Below are positions 26,469 to 34,754 of a stretch of 44,193 nucleotides of DNA, piece by piece. A model generated the notes under the pieces. The model worked only from the letters and a program-made list of their open reading frames with translations, did no database searches and had not been told where the DNA came from. Source of the DNA: Clostridiales bacterium (lineage in GTDB: Bacteria > Bacillota > Clostridia > Christensenellales > UBA3700); assembly GCA_015055975.1 (NCBI GenBank), contig SVHF01000013.1:1-44193 (forward strand), read 5' to 3'. Position 1 is the stretch's first letter, and each line of letters begins with the position of its first letter. A program made the position numbers and the translations under genes.

Positions 26469-26858
26469 TTAATCAGCCACTTCATCAAGGATGATAGTGA
26501 TGTGACTTGTACGCTTGTTGATTCTTGCACCAGAACCCTTAGCTCTAGCTCTCATTCTCTTAAGAATTGGACCAGCGTTAGCATAGCAAGCAGCTACGTA
26601 TAAGTCGTTCTTGTTCATACCTAAATTGTTTTCTGCATTTGCAGCAGCTGAATTTAGTAATTTAACAAGTGGTTCACAAGCAGCCTTTTGTGTATTCTTT
26701 AGAATAGCTAAGGCATCTGTGTACTTTTGTCCTCTGATGATATCTAGCACGATACGTACCTTATCTGGAGAGATTCTAATATATTTAGCAGTAGCGCTTG
26801 GACGCTTATCAGCGTTTGCGATTCTAGCTGCAGCTTTTTCTTTAATTCTTGTAGCCAT
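26469..26858 (-). CDS. rplV: Ribosomal protein L22
   Basis: A 129-residue protein whose beta-hairpin lines the exit tunnel. AKYIRISPDKVRIVLDIIRGQ near 24-44, SAAANAENNLG and the hairpin motif AGPILKRMRARAKGSGARINKR identify it. An N-terminal extension of about 20 residues precedes the core. Confidence 0.97.
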   Translation of the reverse strand: MATRIKEKAAARIANADKRPSATAKYIRISPDKVRIVLDIIRGQKYTDALAILKNTQKAACEPLVKLLNSAAANAENNLGMNKNDLYVAACYANAGPILKRMRARAKGSGARINKRTSHITIILDEVAD

Positions 26859-26878
26859 TTCTTATATCCTCCCTCGTA

Positions 26879-27157
26879 TTACTTAGTACCAGTGGTCTTT
26901 TCGCCACCATGGCCTTTGAATGTACGTGTTGGTGCGAACTCACCAAGTTTGCAACCTACCATTTCATCTGTGATATATACTGGAACATGCTTTCTACCAT
27001 CATGAACAGCGATTGTATGTCCAATCATATCTGGATAAATAGTTGATGATCTTGACCAAGTTTTAACGGTGTGCTTTTCGTTATTATTGTTCATTTCTTT
27101 GATTCTATTTAATAATCTTTCTTCGCAGAAAGGTCCTTTCTTTAATGATCTACTCAT
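26879..27157 (-). CDS. rpsS: Ribosomal protein S19
   Basis: A 92-residue small-subunit head protein. [50 protein letters not shown] and the C-terminal [14 protein letters not shown] are diagnostic. Confidence 0.98.
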   Translation of the reverse strand: MSRSLKKGPFCEERLLNRIKEMNNNNEKHTVKTWSRSSTIYPDMIGHTIAVHDGRKHVPVYITDEMVGCKLGEFAPTRTFKGHGGEKTTGTK

Positions 27158-27167
27158 GAGTTACCTC

Positions 27168-27992
27168 CTATTTGCGACGTTTAACAATCATCTTGTTAGA
27201 CTTCTTCTTATTTCTTGTCTTGTAGCCAAGAGTTGGAACACCCCATGGAGTAACTGGGCTTGGCATACCGATTGGTGACTTACCTTCACCACCACCATGA
27301 GGGTGATCGCAAGGGTTCATAACAACACCACGAACTGTAGGTCTTGTGCCCATATGACGTGTTTTACCAGCTTTACCTAAAGACACGATTTCATGATCAA
27401 CATTGCCAACTTGTCCGATTGTTGCTTTGCATTCGAGTGGAATGTATCTCATTTCGCCGCTTGGTAATCTTACTGTGGCATATTTGCCTTCCTTAGCCAT
27501 TAATTGAGCAGCAGCACCAGCTGTTCTTACTAATTGGCCACCTTTACCAAGGTTCATTTCAATATTGTGAATTAATGTACCAACTGGGATGTTAGCAAAT
27601 GGAAGTGCGTTACCTACTTTAATTTCAGCTTCAGCACCGCTCATTACGATGTCACCAGTTTGTAATCCTACTGGAGCTAAGATATATCTCTTTTCGCCAT
27701 CTGCATAGCTTAATAGAGCGATATTAGCACTTCTGTTTGGATCGAATTCGATACCAATAACCTTTGCAGGAATACCATCTTTATTTCTCTTGAAATCAAT
27801 AATTCTATACTTTGTTCTGTTTCCGCCACCGATATGTCTTACAGTGATTCTACCAGTGTTGTTTCTACCACCAGTTTTGTTGATAGATTCTAATAAGCTC
27901 TTTTCTGGAACTGTCTTAGTAATTTCACTGAATGTAGATACAGACATGAAACGACGAGCAGGAGACGTTGGTTTATACTTCTTAATAGCCAT
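27168..27992 (-). CDS. rplB: Ribosomal protein L2
   Basis: A 274-residue core protein needed for subunit association and peptidyl transfer. [33 protein letters not shown] and the late [20 protein letters not shown] motif, with the key His in DHPHGGG, identify it. GGAGG lies 7 nt upstream. Confidence 0.98.
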   Translation of the reverse strand: MAIKKYKPTSPARRFMSVSTFSEITKTVPEKSLLESINKTGGRNNTGRITVRHIGGGNRTKYRIIDFKRNKDGIPAKVIGIEFDPNRSANIALLSYADGEKRYILAPVGLQTGDIVMSGAEAEIKVGNALPFANIPVGTLIHNIEMNLGKGGQLVRTAGAAAQLMAKEGKYATVRLPSGEMRYIPLECKATIGQVGNVDHEIVSLGKAGKTRHMGTRPTVRGVVMNPCDHPHGGGEGKSPIGMPSPVTPWGVPTLGYKTRNKKKSNKMIVKRRK

Positions 27993-28005
27993 TATTCATT
28001 TCCTC

Positions 28006-28296
28006 CTATGATAAGCTCTCGAAGAACTCGATTGCCTTACTATCTTCAGTAAGGAATACAACAGCTTTCTTGTAGTCAGAAGTATAACCTTCAGATCTAC
28101 CCATTCTCTTCTTCTTTCCGTCAACGTTTACTGTGTTTACTCTAGCAACCTTAACGCCAAAGATATCTTCTACAGCTGTTTTAATTTGTGTTTTTGTAGC
28201 ACTTTTAGCAACTTTGAAAGTATATTTCTTTGCTTGAATGCCGTCATAGCTTTTTTCTGTTAATACTGGGCTAACGATAATGTCAAAATTTTTCAT
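28006..28296 (-). CDS. rplW: Ribosomal protein L23
   Basis: A 96-residue exit-site protein, docking place of trigger factor in other bacteria. [21 protein letters not shown] near 7-27 and [28 protein letters not shown] identify it. The start overlaps the rplD stop in TAATG. Confidence 0.97.
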   Translation of the reverse strand: MKNFDIIVSPVLTEKSYDGIQAKKYTFKVAKSATKTQIKTAVEDIFGVKVARVNTVNVDGKKKRMGRSEGYTSDYKKAVVFLTEDSKAIEFFESLS

Positions 28297-28916
28297 TATG
28301 CATATACCTCCTCAAGCTTCTTGATAGCATCTACTGTAGCAATACACTTTGTGTTTGCAGCTAAATCGTAAACGTTAATTAAGTCAGCATTGATAACTGT
28401 AACGTTTTGTAAGTTCTTGCAAGCTCTTAATACAGCTTCATCATCCTTATCCATTACTACTAATACTTTAGAATCAATATTTAAACTATTTAACATATTA
28501 GCGATTAGCTTTGTCTTAGCTTCTGCTAATTCAATTTTGTCAACAACAACAAGATTAGATGTTGAAACCTTAGCACTTAGAGCGCTAATTGTAGCAGCGA
28601 TCTTCATCTTCTTATTTATCTTTTGTTCAAAGTCTCTTGGCTTTGGTGCGAATACTACGCCACCGCCTACCCATTGTGGAGAACGGATAGAACCTTGTCT
28701 AGCACGACCTGTGCCCTTTTGTCTCCAAGGTTTCTTACCACCACCAGATACTTCTGTTCTTGTTAGTGTGCTCTTTGTTCCTTGTCTTTTGTTAGCAAGT
28801 TGAGCAACAACTACTTGGTGAATTAAAGCTTCATTATATTCTTGTCCGAATACAGCTTCACTTAATTCGATTGGCTTTAACTTTTTGCCATTCATATCAA
28901 ATACGTCAATCTTCAT
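28296..28916 (-). CDS. rplD: Ribosomal protein L4
   Basis: A 206-residue protein whose extended loop lines the exit tunnel. The loop [39 protein letters not shown] region (about 43-82) is diagnostic. In E. coli L4 also attenuates the S10 operon. The leader before rpsJ here has an attenuator-like hairpin, so a similar role is conceivable. Confidence 0.97.
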   Translation of the reverse strand: MKIDVFDMNGKKLKPIELSEAVFGQEYNEALIHQVVVAQLANKRQGTKSTLTRTEVSGGGKKPWRQKGTGRARQGSIRSPQWVGGGVVFAPKPRDFEQKINKKMKIAATISALSAKVSTSNLVVVDKIELAEAKTKLIANMLNSLNIDSKVLVVMDKDDEAVLRACKNLQNVTVINADLINVYDLAANTKCIATVDAIKKLEEVYA

Positions 28917-28926
28917 ATGTTACTCC

Positions 28927-29556
28927 TTAAGCCTTAACGCTTTGCTTAACTACAACGATACCGCCCTTAGCTCCTGGGATAGCACCCTTGATTAAAAGCA
29001 AGTTACGTGCTGCATCGACTCTTGCAACAGTTAGATTTTGTACTGTAACTCTTTCATTACCTAAATGACCTGCCATCTTCTTGTTTTTGAAAACTCTAGA
29101 TGGAGAAGAGTTAGCACTCATAGAACCAACACCTCTGTGGTAACCTGAACCATGTGCTTTAGGTCCAATGTGATGATTCCATCTCTTAACTGCACCAGCA
29201 AATCCTTTACCTTTAGATGTACCAACTACATCAACATGATCGCCTTCTGCGAAGATGCTGCAGTTAATTTCTTGACCAATTTCATAAGCTTCTACGTTCT
29301 CGATAGGTAGTTCCTTAAGAACTTTCTTTGGAGCAACGTTTGCTTTCTTGAATTGTCCCATTACTGGCTTAGAAACGTTCTTTTCCTTCACATCACCAAA
29401 TGCTACTTGTAAAGCGTTATAGCCATCTTTTTCTTGAGTCTTCTTTTGTACAACTGGACATGGACCTGCTTCAACTACTGTTACAGGAATTACAATGCCG
29501 TCAGCTGTGAATATTTGACTCATTCCTAATTTCTTTCCAATGATTGCTTTATTCAT
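28927..29556 (-). CDS. rplC: Ribosomal protein L3
   Basis: A 209-residue protein near the peptidyl-transferase centre. [16 protein letters not shown] at the start, [57 protein letters not shown] region (about 110-167) with the long loop, identify it. GGAGGG precedes the start. A 58-nt gap from rpsJ holds a short tetraloop hairpin. Confidence 0.97.
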   Translation of the reverse strand: MNKAIIGKKLGMSQIFTADGIVIPVTVVEAGPCPVVQKKTQEKDGYNALQVAFGDVKEKNVSKPVMGQFKKANVAPKKVLKELPIENVEAYEIGQEINCSIFAEGDHVDVVGTSKGKGFAGAVKRWNHHIGPKAHGSGYHRGVGSMSANSSPSRVFKNKKMAGHLGNERVTVQNLTVARVDAARNLLLIKGAIPGAKGGIVVVKQSVKA

Positions 29557-29585
29557 AGATAAAGTTCACCCTCCTATATTTTTTT

Positions 29586-29597
29586 GCCCCGTAGGGC
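29586..29597 (-). other. UNCG-capped mini-hairpin between rpsJ and rplC
   Basis: On the minus strand GCCC-TACG-GGGC, a four-pair stem with a UACG (UNCG-class) loop, followed by a run of A, not U. It is not a terminator. It could stabilise or mark a processing point in the mRNA (inference). Confidence 0.45.
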
Positions 29598-29614
29598 TTC
29601 AATGTCTTTGTTTG

Positions 29615-29932
29615 TTAGATCTTCTTGATCTTCATTTCGATTCCAACACCTGCTGGAACGTCTACTTCTGTTAATGCATCAATAACTTTCTTAGATGGGT
29701 TATAGATGTCGATTAATCTCTTGTGAGTTCTTAACTCAAATTGTTCTCTGCTGTCCTTATACTTGTGTACAGCTCTTAAGATAGTAACAACTTCTTTGTC
29801 TGTTGGTAGAGGAATAGGTCCAGATACTTGAACTCCACTTCTCTTAGCTGTTTCAACGATTTTTTCAGCTGCTACATCAATTAGATTGTGATCATAAGCT
29901 TTTAGCTTGATTCTGATTTTTTGTCCTGCCAT
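29615..29932 (-). CDS. rpsJ: Ribosomal protein S10
   Basis: A 105-residue protein of the small-subunit head, also NusE in antitermination. [28 protein letters not shown] near 6-33 and [39 protein letters not shown] near 38-76 are diagnostic. First gene of the S10-spc transcript, behind a leader of about 175 nt. Confidence 0.98.
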   Translation of the reverse strand: MAGQKIRIKLKAYDHNLIDVAAEKIVETAKRSGVQVSGPIPLPTDKEVVTILRAVHKYKDSREQFELRTHKRLIDIYNPSKKVIDALTEVDVPAGVGIEMKIKKI

Positions 29933-30109
29933 TTTGCATTTCTCCTTTTTTACCTAACTATTATTATCACGCTGCCGTGTGTTTCGCACTTGCCGATTTT
30001 AAAAAGTGGCTATGCCACCTTCGTTAGTCGCCCGATTTTACAGACATTTGTCCACGTGAGTTCTCCGCTTGTTCCCGGTAACCTCCCGCTTCATCCCTTC
30101 GACTCGTGC
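29933..30109 (-). promoter_or_regulatory. Structured 5' leader of the S10 operon
   Basis: About 175 nt of G-rich, AT-poor sequence on the minus strand, unlike other spacers here. An outer stem pairs CACG-AGT (30107-30101) with ACT-CA-CGTG (ending near 30053), enclosing GGGATGAAGCGGGAGG and GGTTACCGGGAACAAGC elements. Downstream comes a GTGGC-ATA-GCCAC hairpin with U5. Such leaders before rpsJ recur, as I recall, in clostridia, but I cannot confirm a named family. Confidence 0.6.
30001..30019 (-). terminator. Attenuator-like hairpin in the S10 leader
   Basis: On the minus strand GTGGC (with one further G before it), loop ATA, GCCAC, then TTTTT (30005-30001). It lies about 90 nt after the predicted transcript start and 70 nt before rpsJ. 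As it precedes the whole ribosomal operon, partial and regulated termination is the sensible reading. Confidence 0.55.
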
Positions 30110-30115
30110 TCGATT

Positions 30116-30145
30116 AGTATATTTATATAAGGCCAATGCTGTCAA
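30116..30145 (-). promoter_or_regulatory. Promoter of the S10 operon
   Basis: On the minus strand a perfect TTGACA (30145-30140), 18 nt, then TATACT (30121-30116). The predicted start is near 30109. Between this promoter and the upstream terminator (30211-30244) is about 65 bp of AT-rich sequence in which I see no gene. Confidence 0.75.
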
Positions 30146-30210
30146 ACGATTTTGATATATTATTATTGTAAAATTTATGTAAAATATTAAAAAATTTGTT
30201 GAAATTAGGC

Positions 30211-30244
30211 AAAAAATACGGTTCGAGCACTAAAACCCGAACCG
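30211..30244 (-). terminator. Terminator after the DUF1858 gene
   Basis: On the minus strand CGGTTCG (30244-30238), a 12-nt loop, CGAACCG (30225-30219), then TATTTTTT. Confidence 0.9.
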
Positions 30245-30265
30245 CGCCATTCTAGTAAAAATTGA

Positions 30266-30472
30266 TTAGCTGTTAGCAGCTTCGTTTAACTTAACAACTA
30301 ATTCGTCAACATCTACTCCATGAACTTCTGCAGCTTGAGCGATTGTTTCGCCACGAGCGATAGCACAGCCAAAGCAATGCATACCAATGCCTAAAAGGCA
30401 TTCTGCAATAGCGTCAGAGTTTCCGATTTGAATAGCATCACCGATTAACATATCCTTTGTGATCTTTTCCAT
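30266..30472 (-). CDS. DUF1858 / hybrid-cluster-associated redox disulfide protein
   Basis: A 68-residue helical protein. LLGIGMHCFGCAIARGETIAQAAEVHGVD carries the C-x-x-C (C33, C36) seen in the DUF1858 family, named for its association with hybrid cluster (prismane) proteins and thought to act as a small thiol redox partner. The function is not established. The start is the ATG at 30472 (GGAGGATAT upstream); a longer in-frame reading runs into the previous gene and is rejected. It follows the zinc-ribbon gene by 20 nt and precedes a terminator, so it is the last gene of that operon. Confidence 0.85.
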   Translation of the reverse strand: MEKITKDMLIGDAIQIGNSDAIAECLLGIGMHCFGCAIARGETIAQAAEVHGVDVDELVVKLNEAANS

Positions 30473-30492
30473 GATATATATCCTCCAAAATT

Positions 30493-31566
30493 TTATTCTA
30501 TTAAATACTTGATTATTAAATAAGCAATTGCTCCAACCACTGCCGCTCCAGCAATAGATACTAAAGCAACTTTTACTGGAGATAATGGCGCACGTCCATC
30601 TGCTAAACCATTTCTGCCATTTATTACGCAAGTATAATTTTTACCTTTGTAATTATACACCATTAACCAAACTGGTGCTAATAAATACTTATAAGTTTTT
30701 TCTGTATACTTAGTATTAACATTTAAATAATCTAATTCATCGTATTCATATCTACTCAAAATTTTAGATCTAATAGATGAATCTATTATGCTTTTTGCCA
30801 TCTCCCAACTTTGGTCTAATCCCGTTGAGTATCTTTCGGCAGTAAATCCAGCAATATATTGTGGGTTATATAGATATGCATTTTCCGAATCAAAGCCACC
30901 TATCTTTCTTAAATTGTTACCTGCCATAAATTGACTTGCCTCAATTTGGATATCATCAAATGGTTGAGAGTATCTTCCAGAATCTGTATACCAATCTGTA
31001 ACAGTCTTTGTTACTCTTTCTTTTCCGTTATTTACAACGATCGTTCTATGTACCCCATATCTAATCTGATACGTTGAAAACGTATTTGTATCAAAAGTAA
31101 AGATAGGCACATATACGCCCTTTAAGTCTCTTTCTTCCGCTAATTTCTTTAGAGAATTAGGAGACATCGTGCGCTTTTTTAACCATTCTTTATAGCTTTG
31201 TTTTGCTTCTTCTTGAGAAATCTTAAAAGGCAATACTGCGTTTGGTTTTATACCTGGAATATCATCTGTATGCATGATATTAGTCGTACCGCAAAATGGA
31301 CACGCTGTTGCTGTCTCATAAGAATTAACAGCAAACTCAGCTGCACAAGATCTGCACTTAACAGTCTTAGCATCTCCCCATGGCGTATACGCTTTTTCTG
31401 AATCTGGAGTGTAAGGAATCTCAAATGCACCCGTAACATTTGTTAATTCTTGCAAAGAATTACAATGAGTACATTTTAACTTACTAGACTTTGGATCATA
31501 GCATAATACCGACCCGCAATTTGGGCATTTATATATCTTGCCCTTTATAGCCTCTTTATCAGCCAT
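30493..31566 (-). CDS. Zinc-ribbon membrane protein (YdjG/TFIIB-ribbon-like)
   Basis: A 357-residue protein. The N-terminus has two zinc ribbons: KCPNCGSVLCYDPKSSKLKCTHC (about 12-34) and KCRSCAAEF...CPFCGTTN (about 69-92). A soluble middle of about 230 residues with aromatic-rich strands follows, and a C-terminal transmembrane helix (VALVSIAGAAVVGAIAYLII). In Bacillus subtilis ydjG-ydjI lie beside pspA and help place PspA at the membrane; this protein resembles YdjG. The ATG at 31566 shares a base with the stop of the SPFH gene (TAATG). Membrane-stress function is inference from that similarity. Confidence 0.75.
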   Translation of the reverse strand: MADKEAIKGKIYKCPNCGSVLCYDPKSSKLKCTHCNSLQELTNVTGAFEIPYTPDSEKAYTPWGDAKTVKCRSCAAEFAVNSYETATACPFCGTTNIMHTDDIPGIKPNAVLPFKISQEEAKQSYKEWLKKRTMSPNSLKKLAEERDLKGVYVPIFTFDTNTFSTYQIRYGVHRTIVVNNGKERVTKTVTDWYTDSGRYSQPFDDIQIEASQFMAGNNLRKIGGFDSENAYLYNPQYIAGFTAERYSTGLDQSWEMAKSIIDSSIRSKILSRYEYDELDYLNVNTKYTEKTYKYLLAPVWLMVYNYKGKNYTCVINGRNGLADGRAPLSPVKVALVSIAGAAVVGAIAYLIIKYLIE

Positions 31567-32630
31567 TATAGCTTTGCACCACACTCTGGACAGAACTTAC
31601 CACTACCTGTTATTTCTTTGCCGCAATTTGGGCAGAATTTCTTTGTAGGAGCAGCTACTATCTTAGCGCCACATTCTGGACAGAACTTAGCACCTTTTTT
31701 AACTTCATGTCCACAAGATGGACATTTGATTTGTGCTTCTTTGTCTTTAATTGGAGCATCTTCTCCAGATAGAGCATCTTTCATTTCAGTAGCAAACATT
31801 CTTCCCATGCCTACGCCTGCGCCTAATCCAATACCAATGCCTGACATTCCACCTGGATTTTTAGCAGCATCACGCATAGCAGCAACGCTTTCCATTTGAG
31901 CATATCCTTGCATGCTTCCTTGCATAACGCCAACTTGAGTTCTCTTGTCCATCATCTTTTCTACTTCTTCTGGTAAAGATAGGTTTTCGATGTATAGAGC
32001 ATTCAACTCTACGCCGATGTTAGCAAAATCGTCTTTAAGACGATTCTTAGCAGCATTTGCTAATTCTTCATAATGCATAGATAAATCTAGTGCTGGAATT
32101 TCAGATTCAGCAATAACATTAGATAATGTTGATGTAATTACTTTTCTAAAGTAATCGTCTACATGTCTTACTGTAAATTTACCCATAGATCCGCATAGTT
32201 CATCCATGGCCTTTGTTGGCATACCAATTGAGAATGAATATGTACCAAATCCTCTAACTCTTACCATACCGAAGTCTTGGTCTCTCATCATAACTGGATT
32301 TGTAGTACCCCATTTCATGTTGATATTTTGCTTTGTAGAAATGAAATATACATCTCCAACATATGGACTTTCCCAAGCAAATTTCCAATTGTATAGTGTT
32401 GTTAGAATTGGAATATTCTTAATATCTGATAATTCATATGTACCAGGTCCAAATGCATCAGCAATTTTACCTTCTTGTACGAATATAGCTTTTTGTCCTG
32501 GAGCAACAACCAAGACAGACTTTCTCATGATTTCTTGTTTCTTTTCTAGTGGGTATTTATATACTAAAGTTGCCTCATCTTGTTCGTCCCATTGAATTAC
32601 TTTTCTAAATTGATTTTTTAGCCATCCCAT
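31566..32630 (-). CDS. SPFH-domain protein with C-terminal zinc ribbons (YdjI-like)
   Basis: A 354-residue protein of the SPFH (stomatin/prohibitin/flotillin) superfamily. Residues 1-255 are SPFH-like (VLVVAPGQKAIFVQEGKIADAFGPGTYEL near 40-68). A Gly/Met-rich hinge follows, then two C4 ribbons, CPSCGHEVKKGAKFCPECG and CPNCGKEITGSGKFCPECG, of double-zinc-ribbon type. It matches B. subtilis YdjI, which scaffolds membrane patches and recruits PspA partners. No pspA gene lies in the window. GGAGGG lies 7 nt before the ATG. Its promoter is a near-consensus sigma-A site behind a long palindrome-rich region. Confidence 0.85.
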   Translation of the reverse strand: MGWLKNQFRKVIQWDEQDEATLVYKYPLEKKQEIMRKSVLVVAPGQKAIFVQEGKIADAFGPGTYELSDIKNIPILTTLYNWKFAWESPYVGDVYFISTKQNINMKWGTTNPVMMRDQDFGMVRVRGFGTYSFSIGMPTKAMDELCGSMGKFTVRHVDDYFRKVITSTLSNVIAESEIPALDLSMHYEELANAAKNRLKDDFANIGVELNALYIENLSLPEEVEKMMDKRTQVGVMQGSMQGYAQMESVAAMRDAAKNPGGMSGIGIGLGAGVGMGRMFATEMKDALSGEDAPIKDKEAQIKCPSCGHEVKKGAKFCPECGAKIVAAPTKKFCPNCGKEITGSGKFCPECGAKL

Positions 32631-32660
32631 ATTTGACCCTCCAAAAATTTAGTCATATCC

Positions 32661-32689
32661 ATTATATTTATTACTATAAATAAAGTCAA
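32661..32689 (-). promoter_or_regulatory. Promoter of the SPFH operon
   Basis: On the minus strand TTGACT (32689-32684), exactly 17 nt, then TATAAT (32666-32661). The leader is about 24 nt and contains GGAGGG. Confidence 0.8.
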
Positions 32690-32806
32690 TATCGCACAAA
32701 ATCGCGTTTATTGTTTTATAAATTGCGATAATGTGTCACACTTTTTAAAATCTATGTAAAATTTAAGGCGTGTTTAATGGACATTTTGGCCCAATTATTC
32801 ACAAAA

Positions 32807-32828
32807 TTGCAAACATTTGTTGCACTTT
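32807..32828. repeat. 22-bp palindromic element, copy A
   Basis: TTGCAAACATTTGTTGCACTTT on the plus strand (22 bases at these positions; core TGTTGCACTTT). It matches copy B at 33068-33089 at 17 of 22 positions. The half-sites TTGCAA and TGTTGCA face each other. Confidence 0.5.
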
Positions 32829-32925
32829 ATCGCACCAAAGCAAAAATTTAAAGCGTTTTTCAAAGATTTTTACGACTCGTAAATTTTAAATTATATCGAT
32901 AAATACTAGATTTCTCTATAAAGAT

Positions 32926-32960
32926 GAAGGAGCGCCACACCTATTGCGTAACGCTCCTTC
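32926..32960 (-). ncRNA. Candidate small RNA hairpin behind its own promoter
   Basis: On the minus strand GAAGGAGCG (32960-32952), a 17-nt loop, CGCTCCTTC (32934-32926). It lies about 45 nt into a transcript predicted from the promoter at 33013-33041. Upstream of the hairpin the RNA is unpaired and contains TTTTCCCCCTTAT, a C-rich stretch of the kind that pairs with ribosome sites in Firmicutes small RNAs. The hairpin lacks a good U-tract, so the 3' end is unknown. It could equally be a long SPFH leader. Confidence 0.4.
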
Positions 32961-33012
32961 AAATTATATGATAAGGGGGAAAATTATGAGCTAATTTATT
33001 GTTTTCGCCCAT

Positions 33013-33041
33013 AGTATACATTGAAAATATAGTGCTGTCAA
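33013..33041 (-). promoter_or_regulatory. Strong promoter with no assigned gene
   Basis: On the minus strand TTGACA (33041-33036), exactly 17 nt, then TATACT (33018-33013). It fires toward the SPFH gene, which starts 376 bp away behind its own promoter. Confidence 0.65.
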
Positions 33042-33067
33042 CAACTTTTTTAAAATTTTACAAAAAA

Positions 33068-33089
33068 TTGCAACAACGTGTTGCACTTT
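33068..33089. repeat. 22-bp palindromic element, copy B
   Basis: TGCAACA (33069-33075), ACG, TGTTGCA (33079-33085): a perfect 7-bp inverted repeat followed by CTTT, 27 bp upstream of the -35 of the promoter at 33036-33041. A likely regulator site. Confidence 0.5.
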
Positions 33090-33112
33090 TGAATTTTTGT
33101 CACATTTTCATT

Positions 33113-33150
33113 AAAAAAATACGCGAAACTGCTCTTTGCAATCTCGCGTA
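33113..33150 (-). terminator. Terminator after the ABC-F gene
   Basis: On the minus strand TACGCGA (33150-33144), a 17-nt loop, TCGCGTA (33126-33120), then TTTTTTT (33119-33113). Confidence 0.85.
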
Positions 33151-33173
33151 ATAATTATTTTCTATATTATATA

Positions 33174-34745
33174 TTATTGTTGGTCTAAATATTCTTCGTA
33201 AGTTGTTAGTTTATCGAATGTCTTTGTACCATCAATTTCAATGATTCTATTTGCAACAGTTTGCATTAATTCTTGGTCGTGTGAAGCAAATAGGATATTG
33301 CCCTTGAAATTAATCATGCCCTTGTTCAAAGATGTAATAGCTTCCAAATCTAAGTGGTTTGTAGGTTCATCCAAAACTAGGAAGTTTCCGCCGATTAACA
33401 TGGCTCTTGCCAACATACATCTAACCTTTTCGCCTCCAGATAGAACGCACGCTTCTTTTTTAGCTTCTTCGCCTGAGAATAACATTCTACCAAGCCAGCT
33501 TCTTAAATATGTTTCTGTATGGTCTTTAGAATATTGATCTAGCCATTTTACTAAAGATAATTTGCATCCATCGAAGAAATGGTCAAAATTTTGAGGAACA
33601 TAACTTTGAGTTATTGTTTTACCCCATTCAATCTTTCCAGAATCTGCTTCTTCATTTCCCATAAGGATTTCAAATAACATAGAAATATCTATTGATCTTG
33701 GGCCAACAAATGCTATTTTTTCATCTTTTTGAACTGTGAATGAAACATCTTCGAAATACCCTTTCTTTGTTAAATGCTCAACTGTTAGTATTTCTCTTCC
33801 TACTTCTTGTTCAAAATCAAAATTAATATATGGATACTTTCTCATTGAAGGCTTGATATCTTCAAGCTTTAGTTTTTCTAATTCTTTCTTTCTAGATGTA
33901 GCTTGCTTAGCTTTTGAAGCATTTGCTGAGAACTTTGCAATGAAATCTTGTAATTCTTTTGCTCTAGCTTCTGCCTTTTTGTTAGCTTCTTTTGCTTGTC
34001 TTGCTAAAAGTTGGTTCGTTTCGTACCAGAAATCATAGTTACCAACATACATATTTATCTTGCCGTAATCTACATCGCAAATATGTGTACAAACCTTATT
34101 TAAGAAGTGTCTGTTGTGAGATACGATAATCAATGTATTTTTGAAATCTAATAAGAATTTTTCCAACCACATGATAGTTTTAGCATCTAGGTTGTTTGTA
34201 GGTTCGTCTAGGATTAGGATATCCGGGTTTCCAAATAAAGCTTGTGCTAAAAGGATTTTAACCTTTTGCTTACCATCTAGATCTCTCATTAACATTTGGT
34301 GATATTCTTCGCCAAATCCTAAGTCATTTAAAAGTGATGCAGCTTCAGCTTCAGCTTCCCATCCACCCATTTCAGCGAATTCGTTTTCAAGTTCACCAGC
34401 TTTTATACCATCTTCTTCAGAGAAATCTTCTTTCATATAGATAGCATCTTTAGCATCCATAACTTCTACTAGCTTTTTATATCCAAGTAAAACTGTACGC
34501 ATAACTGTGCAGTCATCAAAAGCGTTTTGGTTTTGGTTTAATACGCTAATTCTTTCGTTCTTACCAACAGAAACTGTTCCTTTTGTAGTATCTAGTTCTC
34601 CAGATAATATTTTAAGGAAAGTAGATTTACCAGCACCGTTTGCGCCAATAATACCATAACAATTCCCTGGAGTGAATTTTAAATTAACATCTTCAAATAG
34701 CTTTCTACCGCCAAATTGAAGCATTACGTCTGTAACTTGTAGCAT
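33174..34745 (-). CDS. ABC-F family ATPase (YkpA/YbiT-like)
   Basis: A 523-residue soluble protein with two ATPase domains and a linker, expected to act on ribosomes. Domain 1 has an intact Walker A (GANGAGKST, about 35-43) and Walker B (ILILDEPTNNLD), but the signature reads LDGKQ instead of LSGGQ. The charged linker helix (AKEANKKAEARAKELQ) spans about 245-300. Domain 2 has LSGGE and FLVLDEPTNHLD, but its Walker A site reads FVGPRSIDISML, lacking the Gly-Lys-Thr. I recall YkpA relatives with relaxed second Walker A motifs, so this may be lineage-typical, though more extreme here. It is the last gene of the punA operon, 9 nt after the small membrane protein. Confidence 0.9.
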   Translation of the reverse strand: MLQVTDVMLQFGGRKLFEDVNLKFTPGNCYGIIGANGAGKSTFLKILSGELDTTKGTVSVGKNERISVLNQNQNAFDDCTVMRTVLLGYKKLVEVMDAKDAIYMKEDFSEEDGIKAGELENEFAEMGGWEAEAEAASLLNDLGFGEEYHQMLMRDLDGKQKVKILLAQALFGNPDILILDEPTNNLDAKTIMWLEKFLLDFKNTLIIVSHNRHFLNKVCTHICDVDYGKINMYVGNYDFWYETNQLLARQAKEANKKAEARAKELQDFIAKFSANASKAKQATSRKKELEKLKLEDIKPSMRKYPYINFDFEQEVGREILTVEHLTKKGYFEDVSFTVQKDEKIAFVGPRSIDISMLFEILMGNEEADSGKIEWGKTITQSYVPQNFDHFFDGCKLSLVKWLDQYSKDHTETYLRSWLGRMLFSGEEAKKEACVLSGGEKVRCMLARAMLIGGNFLVLDEPTNHLDLEAITSLNKGMINFKGNILFASHDQELMQTVANRIIEIDGTKTFDKLTTYEEYLDQQ

Positions 34746-34754
34746 GATTTCTCC

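Larger units (their letters stand above)
32631..33112. other. Long intergenic region upstream of the SPFH operon
   Basis: Some 480 bp, with no coding sequence, between the SPFH gene and the ABC-F terminator. It holds the SPFH promoter, a second strong minus-strand promoter (33013-33041), a 9-bp hairpin (32926-32960), two copies of a 22-bp palindromic element and three TATCGCA words: 32689-32695, inverted at 32725-32731, and near 32827-32833. It reads as a control region. Confidence 0.6.

Noticed and set aside
30473..30631. N-terminal extension of the DUF1858 protein.
   Set aside because: It overlaps the end of the zinc-ribbon gene in another frame; the ATG at 30472 has a good ribosome site and begins the known domain.
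32985..32993. Tiny plus-strand ORF (ATG AGC TAA) behind AAGGGGG.
   Set aside because: Two codons only, no promoter upstream on the plus strand and no downstream plus-strand gene.
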